Assembly: GCF_905397395.1 (NCBI RefSeq)
Contig: NZ_CAJPVH010000035.1
Location: 1 to 60,486, forward strand
From: Cupriavidus campinensis
Lineage (GTDB): Bacteria; Pseudomonadota; Gammaproteobacteria; Burkholderiales; Burkholderiaceae
DNA length: 60,486 bases
Reading direction: 5' to 3'
Below the pieces are notes generated by a model, which worked only from the letters and a program-made list of their open reading frames with translations, was not told the DNA's origin and made no database searches. The position numbers and the translations under genes were made by a program. Shown piece by piece: positions 38,925 to 47,789 of this stretch. How positions within the stretch are numbered: position 1 is the stretch's first letter; the number at the start of each line of letters is the position of its first letter.

Positions 38925-39143
38925 TGCAGTAATACGGCGAAAGCCGGCTCGCGGCCTCCGCTGGTTTGCAGCCGTCGCTGCCATGTTCCGCCGGCCAGGT
39001 CGCTCTGCGCCCCGCCGGTCCGTCGCAGGCATCGCCTGCCGCCCCCGACACTCGCGGGGCCGGCCGCATGAACCCGAATCGTCGTCCGGGTGACGGCCTT
39101 TACGCCTGGGTGGAGACTCCCCGTCTCCGGATTCTCGATCGAC
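38925..39143. other. 219-bp gap between nuoD and nuoE
   Basis: No gene is recognised here; the few open frames are short and unlike proteins. The stretch is very GC-rich and has several small GC-rich dyads but no terminator with a T-run and no clear promoter. It is longer than the other gaps of the operon. Confidence 0.4.
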
Positions 39144-40397
39144 TTAGCGGTCGATCTCGCCGAACACGATGTCCTGCGTCCCGATGATCGTCACGGCATC
39201 GGCGATCATGTGTCCCTTGGCCATTTCGTCCAGCGCGGCCAGGTGGGCAAAGCCAGGTGCACGGATCTTCAGGCGGTACGGCTTGTTCGCGCCGTCCGAG
39301 ATCGCGTAGATGCCGAACTCGCCCTTCGGGTGCTCCACCGCCGCGTAAGCCTCTCCAGCCGGCACGTGAATGCCTTCGGTGAACAGCTTGAAGTGGTGGA
39401 TCAGCTCTTCCATGTTGGACTTCATGTCCACGCGCGAGGGCGGTGCCACCTTGTGGTTCTCGGTGATCACCGGGCCCGGGTTGCGGCGCAGCCAGTCCAC
39501 GCACTGCTTGATGATCCGGTTCGACTGGCGCATCTCTTCCACGCGCACCAGGTAGCGCGCGTAGCAGTCGCCGCCGTTGCCGACGGGGATGTCGAAGTCG
39601 AGCTGGTCGTACACCTCGTAGGGCTGCTTCTTGCGCAGGTCCCACTCGATGCCCGAGCCGCGCAGCATCGGGCCGGTAAAGCCCATCTGCAGTGCCCGCT
39701 CCGGGCTGACCACGCCGATGTCCACCAGACGCTGCTTCCAGATACGGTTATCGGTCAGCAGCGTCTCATATTCATCCACGTACGTCGGAAAACGGTTCGT
39801 GAAGTCTTCGATGAAGTCCAGCAGCGAGCCCGAACGGGCTTCGTTCATCACCTTGATGGCACGCTCGTTGTGGATCTTCGACGCCCGGTATTGCGGCATC
39901 GTGTCAGGCAGGTCGCGGTAGACGCCGCCCGGACGGTAGTAGGCCGCGTGCATGCGCGCGCCCGACACCGCCTCGTACATGTCGAACATGTCCTCGCGCT
40001 CACGGAACGCGTAGAGGAACACCGCCATCGCACCCACGTCGAGCGCGTGCGAGCCGATCCACATCAGGTGGTTCAGCAGGCGGGTGATTTCGTCGAACAT
40101 CACGCGGATGTACTGCGCACGCACCGGCACCTCGAGGCCCAGCAGGCGCTCGATGGCCATCACGTAGGCGTGTTCGTTGACCATCATCGACACGTAGTCG
40201 AGACGGTCCATGTACGGCACGCTCTGGATCCAGGTCTTCTGTTCGGCCAGCTTCTCGGTGGCACGGTGCAGCAGGCCGATGTGGGGGTCGGCACGCTGGA
40301 TGACTTCGCCGTCCAGCTCGAGCACCAGGCGCAGCACGCCGTGCGCTGCCGGGTGTTGCGGGCCGAAGTTCAGGGTGTAGTTCTTGATATCTGCCAT
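39144..40397 (-). CDS. nuoD: NADH-quinone oxidoreductase subunit D
   Basis: A 417-residue subunit related to hydrogenase large subunits but without the nickel site. It forms the quinone-binding cavity with NuoB; conserved features are [14 protein letters not shown] (about 11-24, with the quinone-contacting His), [11 protein letters not shown] and the C-terminal DIVFGEIDR. It follows nuoC by ten bases. Confidence 0.97.
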   Translation of the reverse strand: MADIKNYTLNFGPQHPAAHGVLRLVLELDGEVIQRADPHIGLLHRATEKLAEQKTWIQSVPYMDRLDYVSMMVNEHAYVMAIERLLGLEVPVRAQYIRVMFDEITRLLNHLMWIGSHALDVGAMAVFLYAFREREDMFDMYEAVSGARMHAAYYRPGGVYRDLPDTMPQYRASKIHNERAIKVMNEARSGSLLDFIEDFTNRFPTYVDEYETLLTDNRIWKQRLVDIGVVSPERALQMGFTGPMLRGSGIEWDLRKKQPYEVYDQLDFDIPVGNGGDCYARYLVRVEEMRQSNRIIKQCVDWLRRNPGPVITENHKVAPPSRVDMKSNMEELIHHFKLFTEGIHVPAGEAYAAVEHPKGEFGIYAISDGANKPYRLKIRAPGFAHLAALDEMAKGHMIADAVTIIGTQDIVFGEIDR

Positions 40398-40407
40398 GAC
40401 GTCGATC

Positions 40408-41010
40408 TCAGTGCTGCACGCCGCCGTAGTTTTCCTCGCGAATCACGCGAGGCGTGACTTCGCGCGGCTCGATCGTCACCGGCTGGTAGATCACCCGTTT
40501 CTGTTCCGGGTCGTAGCGCATCTCCACGAAGCCGGAAACCGGGAAATCCTTGCGGAACGGGTGGCCGACGAAACCGTAGTCGGTCAGGATGCGGCGCAGG
40601 TCCGGGTGGCCTTCGAACACGATGCCGTAGAAATCGAAGGCTTCGCGCTCGAACCAGTTGGCCGAATTCCACACGTCGATCAGCGACGGCACCACGGGCA
40701 GGTCATCATCCGGCGCGAACACGCGCAGGCGCAGGCGCCAGTTGTGCGTGATCGAGATCAGGTGCGACACGGCCGCGAAGCGCAGGCCGTCCCAGGCGCC
40801 ATCGGCGTAGTCGGAGTAGTCGACGCCGCAGATGTCCAGCAGTTGCTCGAAGCGCAGCGACGGCTCGTCGCGCAGCAGGCGGGCCACTTCGAGGTAGTCG
40901 TCGGCCTTGACGATCAGCGTCAGCTCGCCAACCGCTTCGACCAGGCTCTGCACGCGCTTGCCGAGAACCTTTTCGAGCGCAGTCTTGAGGGTGTCCAGGT
41001 TATTCGCCAT
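40408..41010 (-). CDS. nuoC: NADH-quinone oxidoreductase subunit C
   Basis: A 200-residue peripheral subunit containing [39 protein letters not shown], the 30-kDa subunit signature (quoted only in part: [30 protein letters not shown]). It is separate from nuoD here, unlike the E. coli fusion. It starts one base after nuoB. Confidence 0.96.
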   Translation of the reverse strand: MANNLDTLKTALEKVLGKRVQSLVEAVGELTLIVKADDYLEVARLLRDEPSLRFEQLLDICGVDYSDYADGAWDGLRFAAVSHLISITHNWRLRLRVFAPDDDLPVVPSLIDVWNSANWFEREAFDFYGIVFEGHPDLRRILTDYGFVGHPFRKDFPVSGFVEMRYDPEQKRVIYQPVTIEPREVTPRVIREENYGGVQH

Positions 41011-41011
41011 G

Positions 41012-41494
41012 TCAGCCCTTGCGCGCGATGGTGTTGGTACGCTTGATCTTGTTCTGCAGCTGGATCACGCCGTAGATCAGCGCTTCCGCCGTCGGCGGGC
41101 AGCCCGGAACATAGATATCGACCGGCACGATGCGGTCGCAGCCACGCACCACCGAGTACGAGTAGTGGTAGTAGCCGCCGCCATTGGCGCACGAGCCCAT
41201 CGAGATCACCCAGCGCGGCTCGGCCATCTGGTCATAGACCTTGCGGAGCGCGGGGGCCATCTTGTTGCACAGCGTGCCGGCCACGATCATCACGTCCGAC
41301 TGACGCGGCGACGGGCGAAAAATCACGCCGAAGCGGTCCATGTCGTAGCGCGCGGCGCCGGCATGCATCATTTCCACGGCACAGCACGCCAGGCCGAACG
41401 TCATCGGCCAGAGCGAGCCCGTGCGGGTCCAGTTGATCAGCTTGTCAGCGGTAGTCGTGACGAAGCCTTCATTGAGAACGCCTTCGATTGCCAT
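41012..41494 (-). CDS. nuoB: NADH-quinone oxidoreductase subunit B
   Basis: A 160-residue subunit that holds the terminal cluster N2. Tandem Cys in [11 protein letters not shown] (about 37-38) with Cys in SMGSCANGG and [11 protein letters not shown] are the ligands, and GTLCNKMAP is also present. N2 passes electrons to quinone at the NuoB/NuoD interface. It begins at 41492-41494, six bases after nuoA. Confidence 0.97.
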   Translation of the reverse strand: MAIEGVLNEGFVTTTADKLINWTRTGSLWPMTFGLACCAVEMMHAGAARYDMDRFGVIFRPSPRQSDVMIVAGTLCNKMAPALRKVYDQMAEPRWVISMGSCANGGGYYHYSYSVVRGCDRIVPVDIYVPGCPPTAEALIYGVIQLQNKIKRTNTIARKG

Positions 41495-41500
41495 TTCACA

Positions 41501-41860
41501 TCACTCCCAATCGAGCGCGCCCTTTTTCCAGATGTAGACGAAGCCCACGATGAATTCCAGCAGAAACACGCCCATGGCGATGAATCCCGGCCAGCCGATA
41601 TCCTTGAGGGCGACACCCCACGGAAACAGGAAGGCAGTTTCGAGATCGAACAGGATAAAGAGGATGGCGATGAGGTAGTAGCGCACGTCGAACTTCATGC
41701 GCGCGTCCTCGAACGCTTCGAAGCCGCACTCGTAGGGCGACAGCTTCGCGGTATCAGGATTGTTGGGACCGAGTATCCGACCAATGGACATCAGTGCCAC
41801 ACCGAGCACGACGCCAAAGAGGATGAAGATGAGGACGGGGAAGTAGGCTTCGAGAGTCAA
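41501..41860 (-). CDS. nuoA: NADH-quinone oxidoreductase subunit A
   Basis: A 119-residue subunit with three helices and the conserved [20 protein letters not shown] loop (about 43-62), whose Cys is the marker of the quinone-site conformational change. The start codon is TTG (41858-41860), giving MTLEAYFPV; no ATG exists in frame before it. It is the first gene of the nuo operon, 173 bases after tRNA-Leu. Confidence 0.93.
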   Translation of the reverse strand: MTLEAYFPVLIFILFGVVLGVALMSIGRILGPNNPDTAKLSPYECGFEAFEDARMKFDVRYYLIAILFILFDLETAFLFPWGVALKDIGWPGFIAMGVFLLEFIVGFVYIWKKGALDWE

Positions 41861-42033
41861 GATACGGCCAGCCTTATCTGGAATGTTGTCAACAGCACCA
41901 GCTGAAGCGGCGTCCTGTTGCCCACCCCAAGCGCCATCCCGTCTTAGCTACGGCGCCGCCTTGCGGACTGCCGGCGCCGCAATCCAAAGCATGGCCCGAG
42001 GGCCGGCTCCGGACGGACGCCGATCAAGTTGTT

Positions 42034-42118
42034 TGGTGCCGACGGCGAGACTCGAACTCGCACAGCTTTCGCCACTACCCCCTCAAGATAGCGTGTCTAC
42101 CAATTTCACCACGTCGGC
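42034..42118 (-). tRNA. tRNA-Leu (anticodon GAG)
   Basis: An 85-base class II tRNA read on the minus strand. The acceptor stem GCCGACG pairs with CGTCGGC, the D-arm is GTGGTGAAATTGGTAGACAC, and the anticodon stem CTATC/GGTAG encloses loop TTGAGGG with anticodon GAG. A variable arm, T-arm GTTCGAGTC and an encoded CCA end at 42034-42036 follow. It sits between secG and nuoA, a long-conserved arrangement. Confidence 0.96.
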
Positions 42119-42231
42119 TGGGGGAGAAACAATATTGCCTTGCGCCGGGTTTTTACACCCTCCGAAGCCCGTGTGGAAGAGTCTGTCTTCCGCCTTGAGC
42201 CCCGTCGCTGGGGAATCGTTTCAAGCCTTGC

Positions 42232-42261
42232 ATTCTAACCCAAGATCCCTGATTTGTTCAA
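42232..42261 (-). promoter_or_regulatory. Candidate sigma-70 promoter for tRNA-Leu
   Basis: On the minus strand TTGAAC (42256-42261) and TAGAAT (42232-42237) are 18 bp apart, both close to consensus, in the AT-richer gap between secG and the tRNA. It would give about 105 bases of 5' leader before the tRNA, which RNase P could remove. Confidence 0.5.
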
Positions 42262-42307
42262 TGCACAACTTTAAAAAAACTCAGGAATCAGCCAGATCGC
42301 AGGCGGA

Positions 42308-42673
42308 TTATTTCGGTACAGCAGGACCTGCCGGGGCCGAGGCCGCAGCGGCCGCGGGCGCCGACGCACCAGCCGGCGCGGAGGCCGGCGTGGGCTGCTG
42401 CGCGGCACCCATCACGCCCAGCGAAGCGGTGGGCTTGTAGTTGCCCAGCAGCGTCAGGCCCAGCGTGCAGACAAAGAACAACGATGCGAGCACGGCCGTG
42501 GTACGCGACAGGAAGTTCGCGGAGCCCGAGGCGCCGAACAGGCTGCCCGATGCACCGGAGCCGAACGCCGCGCCCACATCGGCGCCCTTGCCGTGCTGCA
42601 GCAGGACCAGTGCGATCACGCCCAGCGCGGACAGGACCTGCACGATTACCAACAAAGTCTTGAAGATTGCCAT
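42308..42673 (-). CDS. secG: Protein-export membrane protein SecG
   Basis: A 121-residue auxiliary subunit of the SecYEG translocon with two helices (about 3-25 and 52-72), the conserved LLQHGKGADVGAAFGSGASGSLFG linker (quoted in part: LLQHGKGADVGAAFG) and a C-terminal Ala/Pro-rich tail usual in Burkholderiales. It starts MAIFKTLLVIVQ at 42671-42673, 49 bases after tpiA. Confidence 0.94.
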   Translation of the reverse strand: MAIFKTLLVIVQVLSALGVIALVLLQHGKGADVGAAFGSGASGSLFGASGSANFLSRTTAVLASLFFVCTLGLTLLGNYKPTASLGVMGAAQQPTPASAPAGASAPAAAAASAPAGPAVPK

Positions 42674-42722
42674 TTGGTTGAATTCGTTTCGAACTTGCCT
42701 GATCAGACGATCGGAACCGGCA

Positions 42723-43460
42723 TCAGGCGTTGCCGATCGCGAGGAAATCATCCGCCTTCAGCGAGGCGCCACCAATCAGGCCCCCGTCGATGTCGGACAT
42801 GGAAAACAGTTCGGCCGCATTGTCCGGCTTTACGCTGCCGCCGTACAGGATGGCCATGCGCGATGCCACGCCAGCATCCTTGCCCGCCACCTGCGCGCGC
42901 AGGACGGCATGCACGGCCTGCGCCTGGGCACTGGAGGCGGTCTTGCCGGTGCCGATCGCCCAGACAGGCTCATAGGCCAGAACAATCCGACCAAGCTGCT
43001 CGATAGACAACGCATCCAGCACGGCTTGCAACTGACGACCGACCACGGCTTCGGTCTGCCTGGCTTCGCGCTCGGCGAGCGTCTCGCCTACGCAGACCAC
43101 GGGCACGATGCCAAATTCCAGGGCCCGCAGCGCCTTGGCCGCCACGGTGGCGTTGGTTTCGCCGTGATAGGTGCGGCGCTCGGAATGGCCGACCAGTGCG
43201 TAGCTCACACCAAACTCGGCCAGCATCGAGGCAGCCACCTCGCCCGTGAAGGCACCACGTGCCTCAGCCGACACATCCTGGGCACCCCAGGCCACTTGCG
43301 AGCCCGACAACAGCGTCTGGCACTGGGCAAGATAGGGGAACGGTGCGCAAACAGCCAGCGTCGCGCGGGCCGAAGCCGCCTTGATACCGTCGAGCAGCGC
43401 CGCATTGGCGGCCAGGCTGCCGTGCATCTTCCAGTTGCCGATGACCAGCTTTTGTCTCAC
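42723..43460 (-). CDS. tpiA: Triose-phosphate isomerase
   Basis: A 245-residue TIM-barrel glycolytic enzyme that interconverts dihydroxyacetone phosphate and glyceraldehyde 3-phosphate. Catalytic residues are visible in GNWKMHGS (Lys), ALVGHSERR (His) and [15 protein letters not shown] (Glu), with [12 protein letters not shown] as the phosphate loop. The start is GTG (43458-43460), preceded by AGAGGGGG at a good spacing; the frame is open further upstream but lacks family sequence. Confidence 0.96.
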   Translation of the reverse strand: MRQKLVIGNWKMHGSLAANAALLDGIKAASARATLAVCAPFPYLAQCQTLLSGSQVAWGAQDVSAEARGAFTGEVAASMLAEFGVSYALVGHSERRTYHGETNATVAAKALRALEFGIVPVVCVGETLAEREARQTEAVVGRQLQAVLDALSIEQLGRIVLAYEPVWAIGTGKTASSAQAQAVHAVLRAQVAGKDAGVASRMAILYGGSVKPDNAAELFSMSDIDGGLIGGASLKADDFLAIGNA

Positions 43461-43487
43461 AAGTGCCCCCTCTGAAATAAACCCACT

Positions 43488-43493
43488 ATTGTA
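43488..43493 (-). promoter_or_regulatory. Candidate -10 box of the tpiA promoter
   Basis: The minus strand reads TACAAT, five of six consensus bases, 27 bases before the tpiA GTG. The -35 position (TGGCGG at 17-bp spacing) is weak. Confidence 0.45.
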
Positions 43494-43559
43494 GCGTGGC
43501 CGGAAGGGGTCCGCCACAACGGGCGGACAATTGCATACACCGAGCCGATCCGGCGCAGC

Positions 43560-43580
43560 AGGACGCCCGGCGGGCGTCCT
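43560..43580 (-). terminator. Hairpin after the quinone oxidoreductase gene
   Basis: AGGACGCCC and GGGCGTCCT form a perfect 9-bp stem with a 3-base loop, 13 bases after the stop codon. No T-run follows, so termination may be partial or Rho-assisted. Confidence 0.55.
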
Positions 43581-43593
43581 CAGCCGCCCGTTA

Positions 43594-44598
43594 TTACCAG
43601 GCCAGCACGATCTTGCCGATGTGCTCGCTCGACTCCATCAGCCGATGGGCGTCGGCAGCCTGCGCGGCCGGGAAGACCTGATGGATCACCGGCTTGATCT
43701 TGCCGGCCGCCAGCAGCGGCCACACCTGCTGGTGCAGCGCCTCGGCGATCTTGCCCTTGAACGACGACGGACGGGGCCGCAGCGTCGAGCCCGTCACGGT
43801 AATCCGGCGGCGCAGGATGTCGCCCAGCGGAATCTCGGCTTTGCCGCCGCCCAGCAGGGCGATGATGACGATGCGGCCGTCATCGGCGATGCAAGACAGC
43901 TCGCGCGCCAGGTACGAGCCGGCCACCATGTCGAGGATCACGTCCACACCCTTGCCCTCGGTCAGCGCCTTGACCTCGGCCACGAAGTCCTGGGTCTTGT
44001 AGTTGATCGCCCGATCGGCGCCCAGCTGCTCGCAGGCCTTGCACTTCTCGTCGCTGCCGGCCGTCACGAAGACCTTGAAGCCAAGCGCCTTGGCGATCTG
44101 GATGGCGGTCGTGCCGATGCCGCTCGAGCCGCCCTGGATCAGCAGCGTCTCGTCCTTGCCGCGCGGGCCTTTGCCCAGCAGGCCACGGTCGAACACATTG
44201 CTCCAGACTGTGAAGAAGGTCTCGGGCAGCGCAGCGGCCTCGATATCGGACAAACCCGCCGGCACCGGCAGGCATTGCGCCACCGGGGCCGTGCACAGCT
44301 CGGCGTAGCCGCCGCCCTGCACCAGCGCGCAGACGCGGTCGCCCACCTTCAGGCCAAAGCGGTTGTCGGCGTGCGACAGGTCGCCGCCCACCACCACCCC
44401 CGCCACTTCCAGGCCGGGCAGGTCCGAGGCACCCGGCGGCACCGGGTAGTTGCCGGTGCGCTGGAACACATCGGGACGATTGATGCCGGCCGCCGCCACG
44501 CGGATCAGGATCTCGCCCGCCTTCGGCTCCGGATCGGGGCGCTCGGCAAGTTGCAGGACTTCGGGCGCGCCGTATTCACGGATCTCGATGGCTTTCAT
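43594..44598 (-). CDS. NAD(P)H:quinone oxidoreductase, zinc-free MDR family (QorA/PIG3-like)
   Basis: A 334-residue medium-chain dehydrogenase/reductase. The N-terminal GroES-like domain has [20 protein letters not shown] (PIG3 type), and the cofactor domain has the Rossmann motif [20 protein letters not shown] (about 142-161). The catalytic and structural zinc ligands of alcohol dehydrogenases are missing. It probably reduces quinones with NADPH. It is a single gene between two terminators. Confidence 0.86.
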   Translation of the reverse strand: MKAIEIREYGAPEVLQLAERPDPEPKAGEILIRVAAAGINRPDVFQRTGNYPVPPGASDLPGLEVAGVVVGGDLSHADNRFGLKVGDRVCALVQGGGYAELCTAPVAQCLPVPAGLSDIEAAALPETFFTVWSNVFDRGLLGKGPRGKDETLLIQGGSSGIGTTAIQIAKALGFKVFVTAGSDEKCKACEQLGADRAINYKTQDFVAEVKALTEGKGVDVILDMVAGSYLARELSCIADDGRIVIIALLGGGKAEIPLGDILRRRITVTGSTLRPRPSSFKGKIAEALHQQVWPLLAAGKIKPVIHQVFPAAQAADAHRLMESSEHIGKIVLAW

Positions 44599-44680
44599 GA
44601 TCGTTCCTCATCAGTGTGTCGTGCGTGGCATGCAGGCCGGGCAAACCCCATCCGCATGGAATGACCGGCAGTGTAAACAA

Positions 44681-44710
44681 AAAAGCGGCTGGACATCGCC
44701 AGCCGCTTTT
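44681..44710 (-). terminator. Rho-independent terminator of pnp
   Basis: AAAAGCGGCTGG and CCAGCCGCTTTT form a 12-bp stem with a 6-base loop, flanked by A- and T-runs on the two sides. It lies 38 bases after the pnp stop and could work in both directions. Confidence 0.92.
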
Positions 44711-44748
44711 TTTGGTACTACGAGGACTACGGGTACTGCGGAACCGGC

Positions 44749-46911
44749 TTACTGCTGGTCGGGCGAGGCCGGAGCCGCCGGGGCGTCGCTCTGGACGATC
44801 GGGCTGATGCTGCCGCCCTCTTCCGCCAGCGCTGCCTTCAGCGACAGGCGCAGACGACCCTTCTCGTCGGCCTGGATCAGCTTCACGCGCACCTGCTGGC
44901 CTTCCTTCAGCCAGTCCTTGATGTCCTTCACGCGCTCGTTGACGATCTCGCTGATGTGCAGCAGGCCGTCCTTGCCCGGCAGGATGTTCACGATGGCACC
45001 GAAGTCCAGCAGCTTCAGCACGGTACCGGCGTAGATCTTGCCCACTTCGGCTTCCGCGGTGATGCCCTCGATGCGGCGCTTGGCTTCCGCCATACCTTCC
45101 GTCGAGGTCGACGCGATCGTGATCGTGCCGTCTTCGCCGATGTCGATGGTGGTGCCGGTCTCCTTGGTCAGGGCCTGGATGGTCGAGCCGCCCTTGCCGA
45201 TGACTTCGCGGATCTTGTCCGGATGGATCTTCATCGTGATCATGCGCGGTGCGTGTGCCGACAGCTCGGTACGCGCATGGCCCATCGCGCCCTGCATGTT
45301 CTGCAGGATGTGGATGCGGCCTTCGCGGGCTTGCGCCAGCGCCACCTGCATGATTTCCTTCGTGATGCCCTGGACCTTGATGTCCATCTGCAGCGCGGTG
45401 ATGCCCGCGTCGGTGCCGGCCACCTTGAAGTCCATGTCGCCCAGGTGATCTTCATCGCCCAGGATGTCGGTCAGCACGGCAAACTTGTTGCCTTCCAGGA
45501 TCAGGCCCATGGCCACACCGGCCACGTGCGCCTTGACCGGAACGCCGGCGTCCATCAGCGCCAGGCAGCCGCCGCAGACCGAAGCCATCGACGACGAACC
45601 GTTCGATTCGGTGATTTCCGACACCAGGCGGATCGTGTACGCGAACTCGTCGTCCTTCGGCAGGACCGGGATCAGCGCGCGCTTGGCCAGACGGCCGTGA
45701 CCAATTTCACGACGCTTCGGGCTGCCCACGCGGCCCGTCTCGCCAGTGGCGAACGGGGGCATGTTGTAGTGGAGCATGAAGCGGTCGCGGTATTCGCCGG
45801 CCAGCGCGTCGATAATCTGCTCGTCGCTCTTGGTACCCAGCGTGGCCACCACCAGCGCCTGGGTTTCCCCACGCGTGAACAGGGCCGAACCGTGCGCGCG
45901 CGGCAGCACCGACGAGCGGATCTCGATCGGGCGCACGGTGCGCGTGTCGCGGCCGTCGATGCGCGGCTCGCCGGCCAGGATCTGGCCACGGACGATCTTC
46001 GCTTCGAGGTCGAACAGGATGTTGCCGACTTCCACCTTCTCGGCTTCCACGCCAGCTTCGGCCAGACCGGCGGTCACTGCGGCGTAGACTTCCTTCAGCT
46101 TCTGGCTGCGGGCCGACTTCTGGCGCAACTGGTAGGCTTCCTGCAGCAGCGGCAGGCCGATCTCGCCAACCTTGGCGATCAGCGGCTCGTTCTTGGCTGC
46201 CGGGGCCCAGTCCCACTCGGGCTTGCCGCCGTCGCGCACCAGGTCGTGGATCGCGTTGATGGCGATCTGCATCTGCTCATGGCCGTACACCACGGCACCC
46301 AGCATCACGTCTTCCGACAGCTGTTGGGCTTCCGATTCCACCATCAGCACGGCGCGCTCGGTACCGGCCACCACCAGGTCCAGGTCGGACGTGGCGATCT
46401 GCGAGCGGGTCGGGTTCAGCAGGTACTGGCCATCCTTGTAACCCACGCGGGCGGCACCCACCGGGCCGTTGAACGGAATGCCCGACACGGCCAGCGCGGC
46501 GGACGCGCCGATCAGCGCAGGGATGTCGGCCGGCACTTCCGGGTTGATCGACAGCACGTGGATCACCACCTGCACGTCGTTGTAGAAGCCTTCCGGGAAC
46601 AGCGGGCGCAGCGGACGGTCGATCAGGCGCGAGGTCAGCGTCTCGTTTTCCGACGGACGGCCTTCACGCTTGAAGAAGCCACCGGGGATCTTGCCGGCAG
46701 CGTAGGTCTTTTCGATGTAGTCGACGGTCAGCGGGAAGAAGTCCTGGCCCGCCTTCGGGCTCTTGGCTGCCACCACGGTGGCCAGCACCACGGTGTCTTC
46801 CACGTCGACGATTACGGCACCGCCAGCCTGGCGGGCGACTTCGCCGGTTTCCATACGGACCGTGTGCTGGCCCCATTGGAATTCCTTGACGATCTTGTTG
46901 AACATGGTCAT
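44749..46911 (-). CDS. pnp: Polyribonucleotide nucleotidyltransferase (PNPase)
   Basis: A 720-residue 3'-5' phosphorolytic exoribonuclease and degradosome component. It has two RNase PH domains (about 8-220 and 310-540, with [17 protein letters not shown]), a KH domain ([18 protein letters not shown], about 556-615) and an S1 domain ([20 protein letters not shown], about 620-690). The ATG at 46909-46911 is chosen because AAGGA lies seven bases before it; MFNKIVKEF at 46905 is the alternative. The leader carries a long hairpin. Confidence 0.96.
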   Translation of the reverse strand: MTMFNKIVKEFQWGQHTVRMETGEVARQAGGAVIVDVEDTVVLATVVAAKSPKAGQDFFPLTVDYIEKTYAAGKIPGGFFKREGRPSENETLTSRLIDRPLRPLFPEGFYNDVQVVIHVLSINPEVPADIPALIGASAALAVSGIPFNGPVGAARVGYKDGQYLLNPTRSQIATSDLDLVVAGTERAVLMVESEAQQLSEDVMLGAVVYGHEQMQIAINAIHDLVRDGGKPEWDWAPAAKNEPLIAKVGEIGLPLLQEAYQLRQKSARSQKLKEVYAAVTAGLAEAGVEAEKVEVGNILFDLEAKIVRGQILAGEPRIDGRDTRTVRPIEIRSSVLPRAHGSALFTRGETQALVVATLGTKSDEQIIDALAGEYRDRFMLHYNMPPFATGETGRVGSPKRREIGHGRLAKRALIPVLPKDDEFAYTIRLVSEITESNGSSSMASVCGGCLALMDAGVPVKAHVAGVAMGLILEGNKFAVLTDILGDEDHLGDMDFKVAGTDAGITALQMDIKVQGITKEIMQVALAQAREGRIHILQNMQGAMGHARTELSAHAPRMITMKIHPDKIREVIGKGGSTIQALTKETGTTIDIGEDGTITIASTSTEGMAEAKRRIEGITAEAEVGKIYAGTVLKLLDFGAIVNILPGKDGLLHISEIVNERVKDIKDWLKEGQQVRVKLIQADEKGRLRLSLKAALAEEGGSISPIVQSDAPAAPASPDQQ

Positions 46912-47258
46912 GAGCGTTTCCTTGATACATGCATGCGGGGCGCACACACGCGCGTCCCGCGACGCCTGCGCTCACAGCGGCAGGCGAACTGCCGGATTCA
47001 TGCCGGTCGCAGTCTCAGGGAAGTGCTATGCCATTCCATCGCAACACCACCAGGCTGGCGATGCGGCGATGGAATGACACAAAACCCCGGTTCCTTGGCC
47101 GGCTCCGGTCACAGAGCAATATAAAGAGCGAGGTAACTTACTCCGTTACACGTCTTGGCGCAACGGGCGCCCGGGCTGCTTGGCCAGGACGACTTAGTGA
47201 AGCAAACATCACAATCAATGCCGGCCCGGCGGGGATGCCGCCGGACCAGAAAAGCAAA
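46912..47258. promoter_or_regulatory. pnp leader and promoter region
   Basis: This stretch holds the pnp 5' leader with a 45-base hairpin (47032-47076). Further upstream is a dyad GTAAC-N7-GTTAC (47133-47149) and an AT-rich patch (TTTATATTG on the minus strand near 47117-47126) where the promoter is likely. No ORF is seen. Confidence 0.5.
47032..47076 (-). ncRNA. Long hairpin in the pnp mRNA leader (candidate RNase III target)
   Basis: CATTCCATCGC and GCGATGGAATG are a perfect 11-bp inverted repeat. Inside, after one C/U mismatch, a G-U pair and eight more pairs (CATCGCCA with TGGTGGTG, including G-U) continue the helix to a 3-base loop. The result is an almost unbroken hairpin of about 20 pairs, ending 120 bases before the pnp start. 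In E. coli a comparable leader stem is cut by RNase III and mediates PNPase autocontrol. Confidence 0.65.
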
Positions 47259-47289
47259 ATGCCTGCCTCAGCAAAGCTGACGCAGGCAT
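47259..47289 (-). terminator. Rho-independent terminator of rpsO
   Basis: ATGCCTGCCTCAG and CTGACGCAGGCAT pair over 12 of 13 positions with a 5-base loop; the minus strand continues TTTGCTTTT. It lies 64 bases after the rpsO stop and separates rpsO from pnp. Confidence 0.8.
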
Positions 47290-47353
47290 CGCGGCCTCAC
47301 GTGAAATCGTGCAGGAACAACTTGTGCAGGATTCGTGCTGCCATCCGCAGACC

Positions 47354-47617
47354 TTACTTACGCAGGCCCAGCTTTTCGATCAGGGCACGGTAACGGTCAG
47401 CGTCGCTGGCCTTGAGGTAGTCCAGCAGGCGGCGACGACGGCTCACCATGCGCAGCAGACCGCGGCGGCTGTGGTGATCCTTCATGTTGGCCTTGAAGTG
47501 GGGGGTCAGTTCGTTGATGCGGGTGGTCAGCAGGGCGACCTGAACTTCGGGGCTACCCGTGTCGTTGGTGCCGCGGGCGAACTGCTTGATAACTTCGGAC
47601 TTGTTGGCGATTGCCAT
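47354..47617 (-). CDS. rpsO: 30S ribosomal protein S15
   Basis: An 87-residue ribosomal protein of four helices. The conserved [20 protein letters not shown] and [18 protein letters not shown] segments (here [23 protein letters not shown] in two parts) contact 16S rRNA helices 20-22. It precedes pnp as in most bacteria. The ATG at 47615-47617 follows GGAAATC. Confidence 0.97.
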   Translation of the reverse strand: MAIANKSEVIKQFARGTNDTGSPEVQVALLTTRINELTPHFKANMKDHHSRRGLLRMVSRRRRLLDYLKASDADRYRALIEKLGLRK

Positions 47618-47789
47618 GATGATTTCCTTTCACTTGCGAACGCTGCAGCGCGGGATGCGCCACCTGCGTCGTGCCTTGAAGCCTGGTATGGACTGAGGCA
47701 TGCGCCGTGCGCAGGGGTCCTTGCACGACAGCCGCGGATTATAGCCGAATTTGCCGGCGCGGCGAAATCCGTCCGCGCGGCCTGCCCGG

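Noticed and set aside
43509..43528. GTCCGCC-N6-GGCGGAC dyad upstream of tpiA as a terminator
   Set aside because: There is no T-run and it lies just upstream of the tpiA -10 box; it could be a by-product of GC richness. The hairpin at 43560 is the better candidate for the preceding gene.
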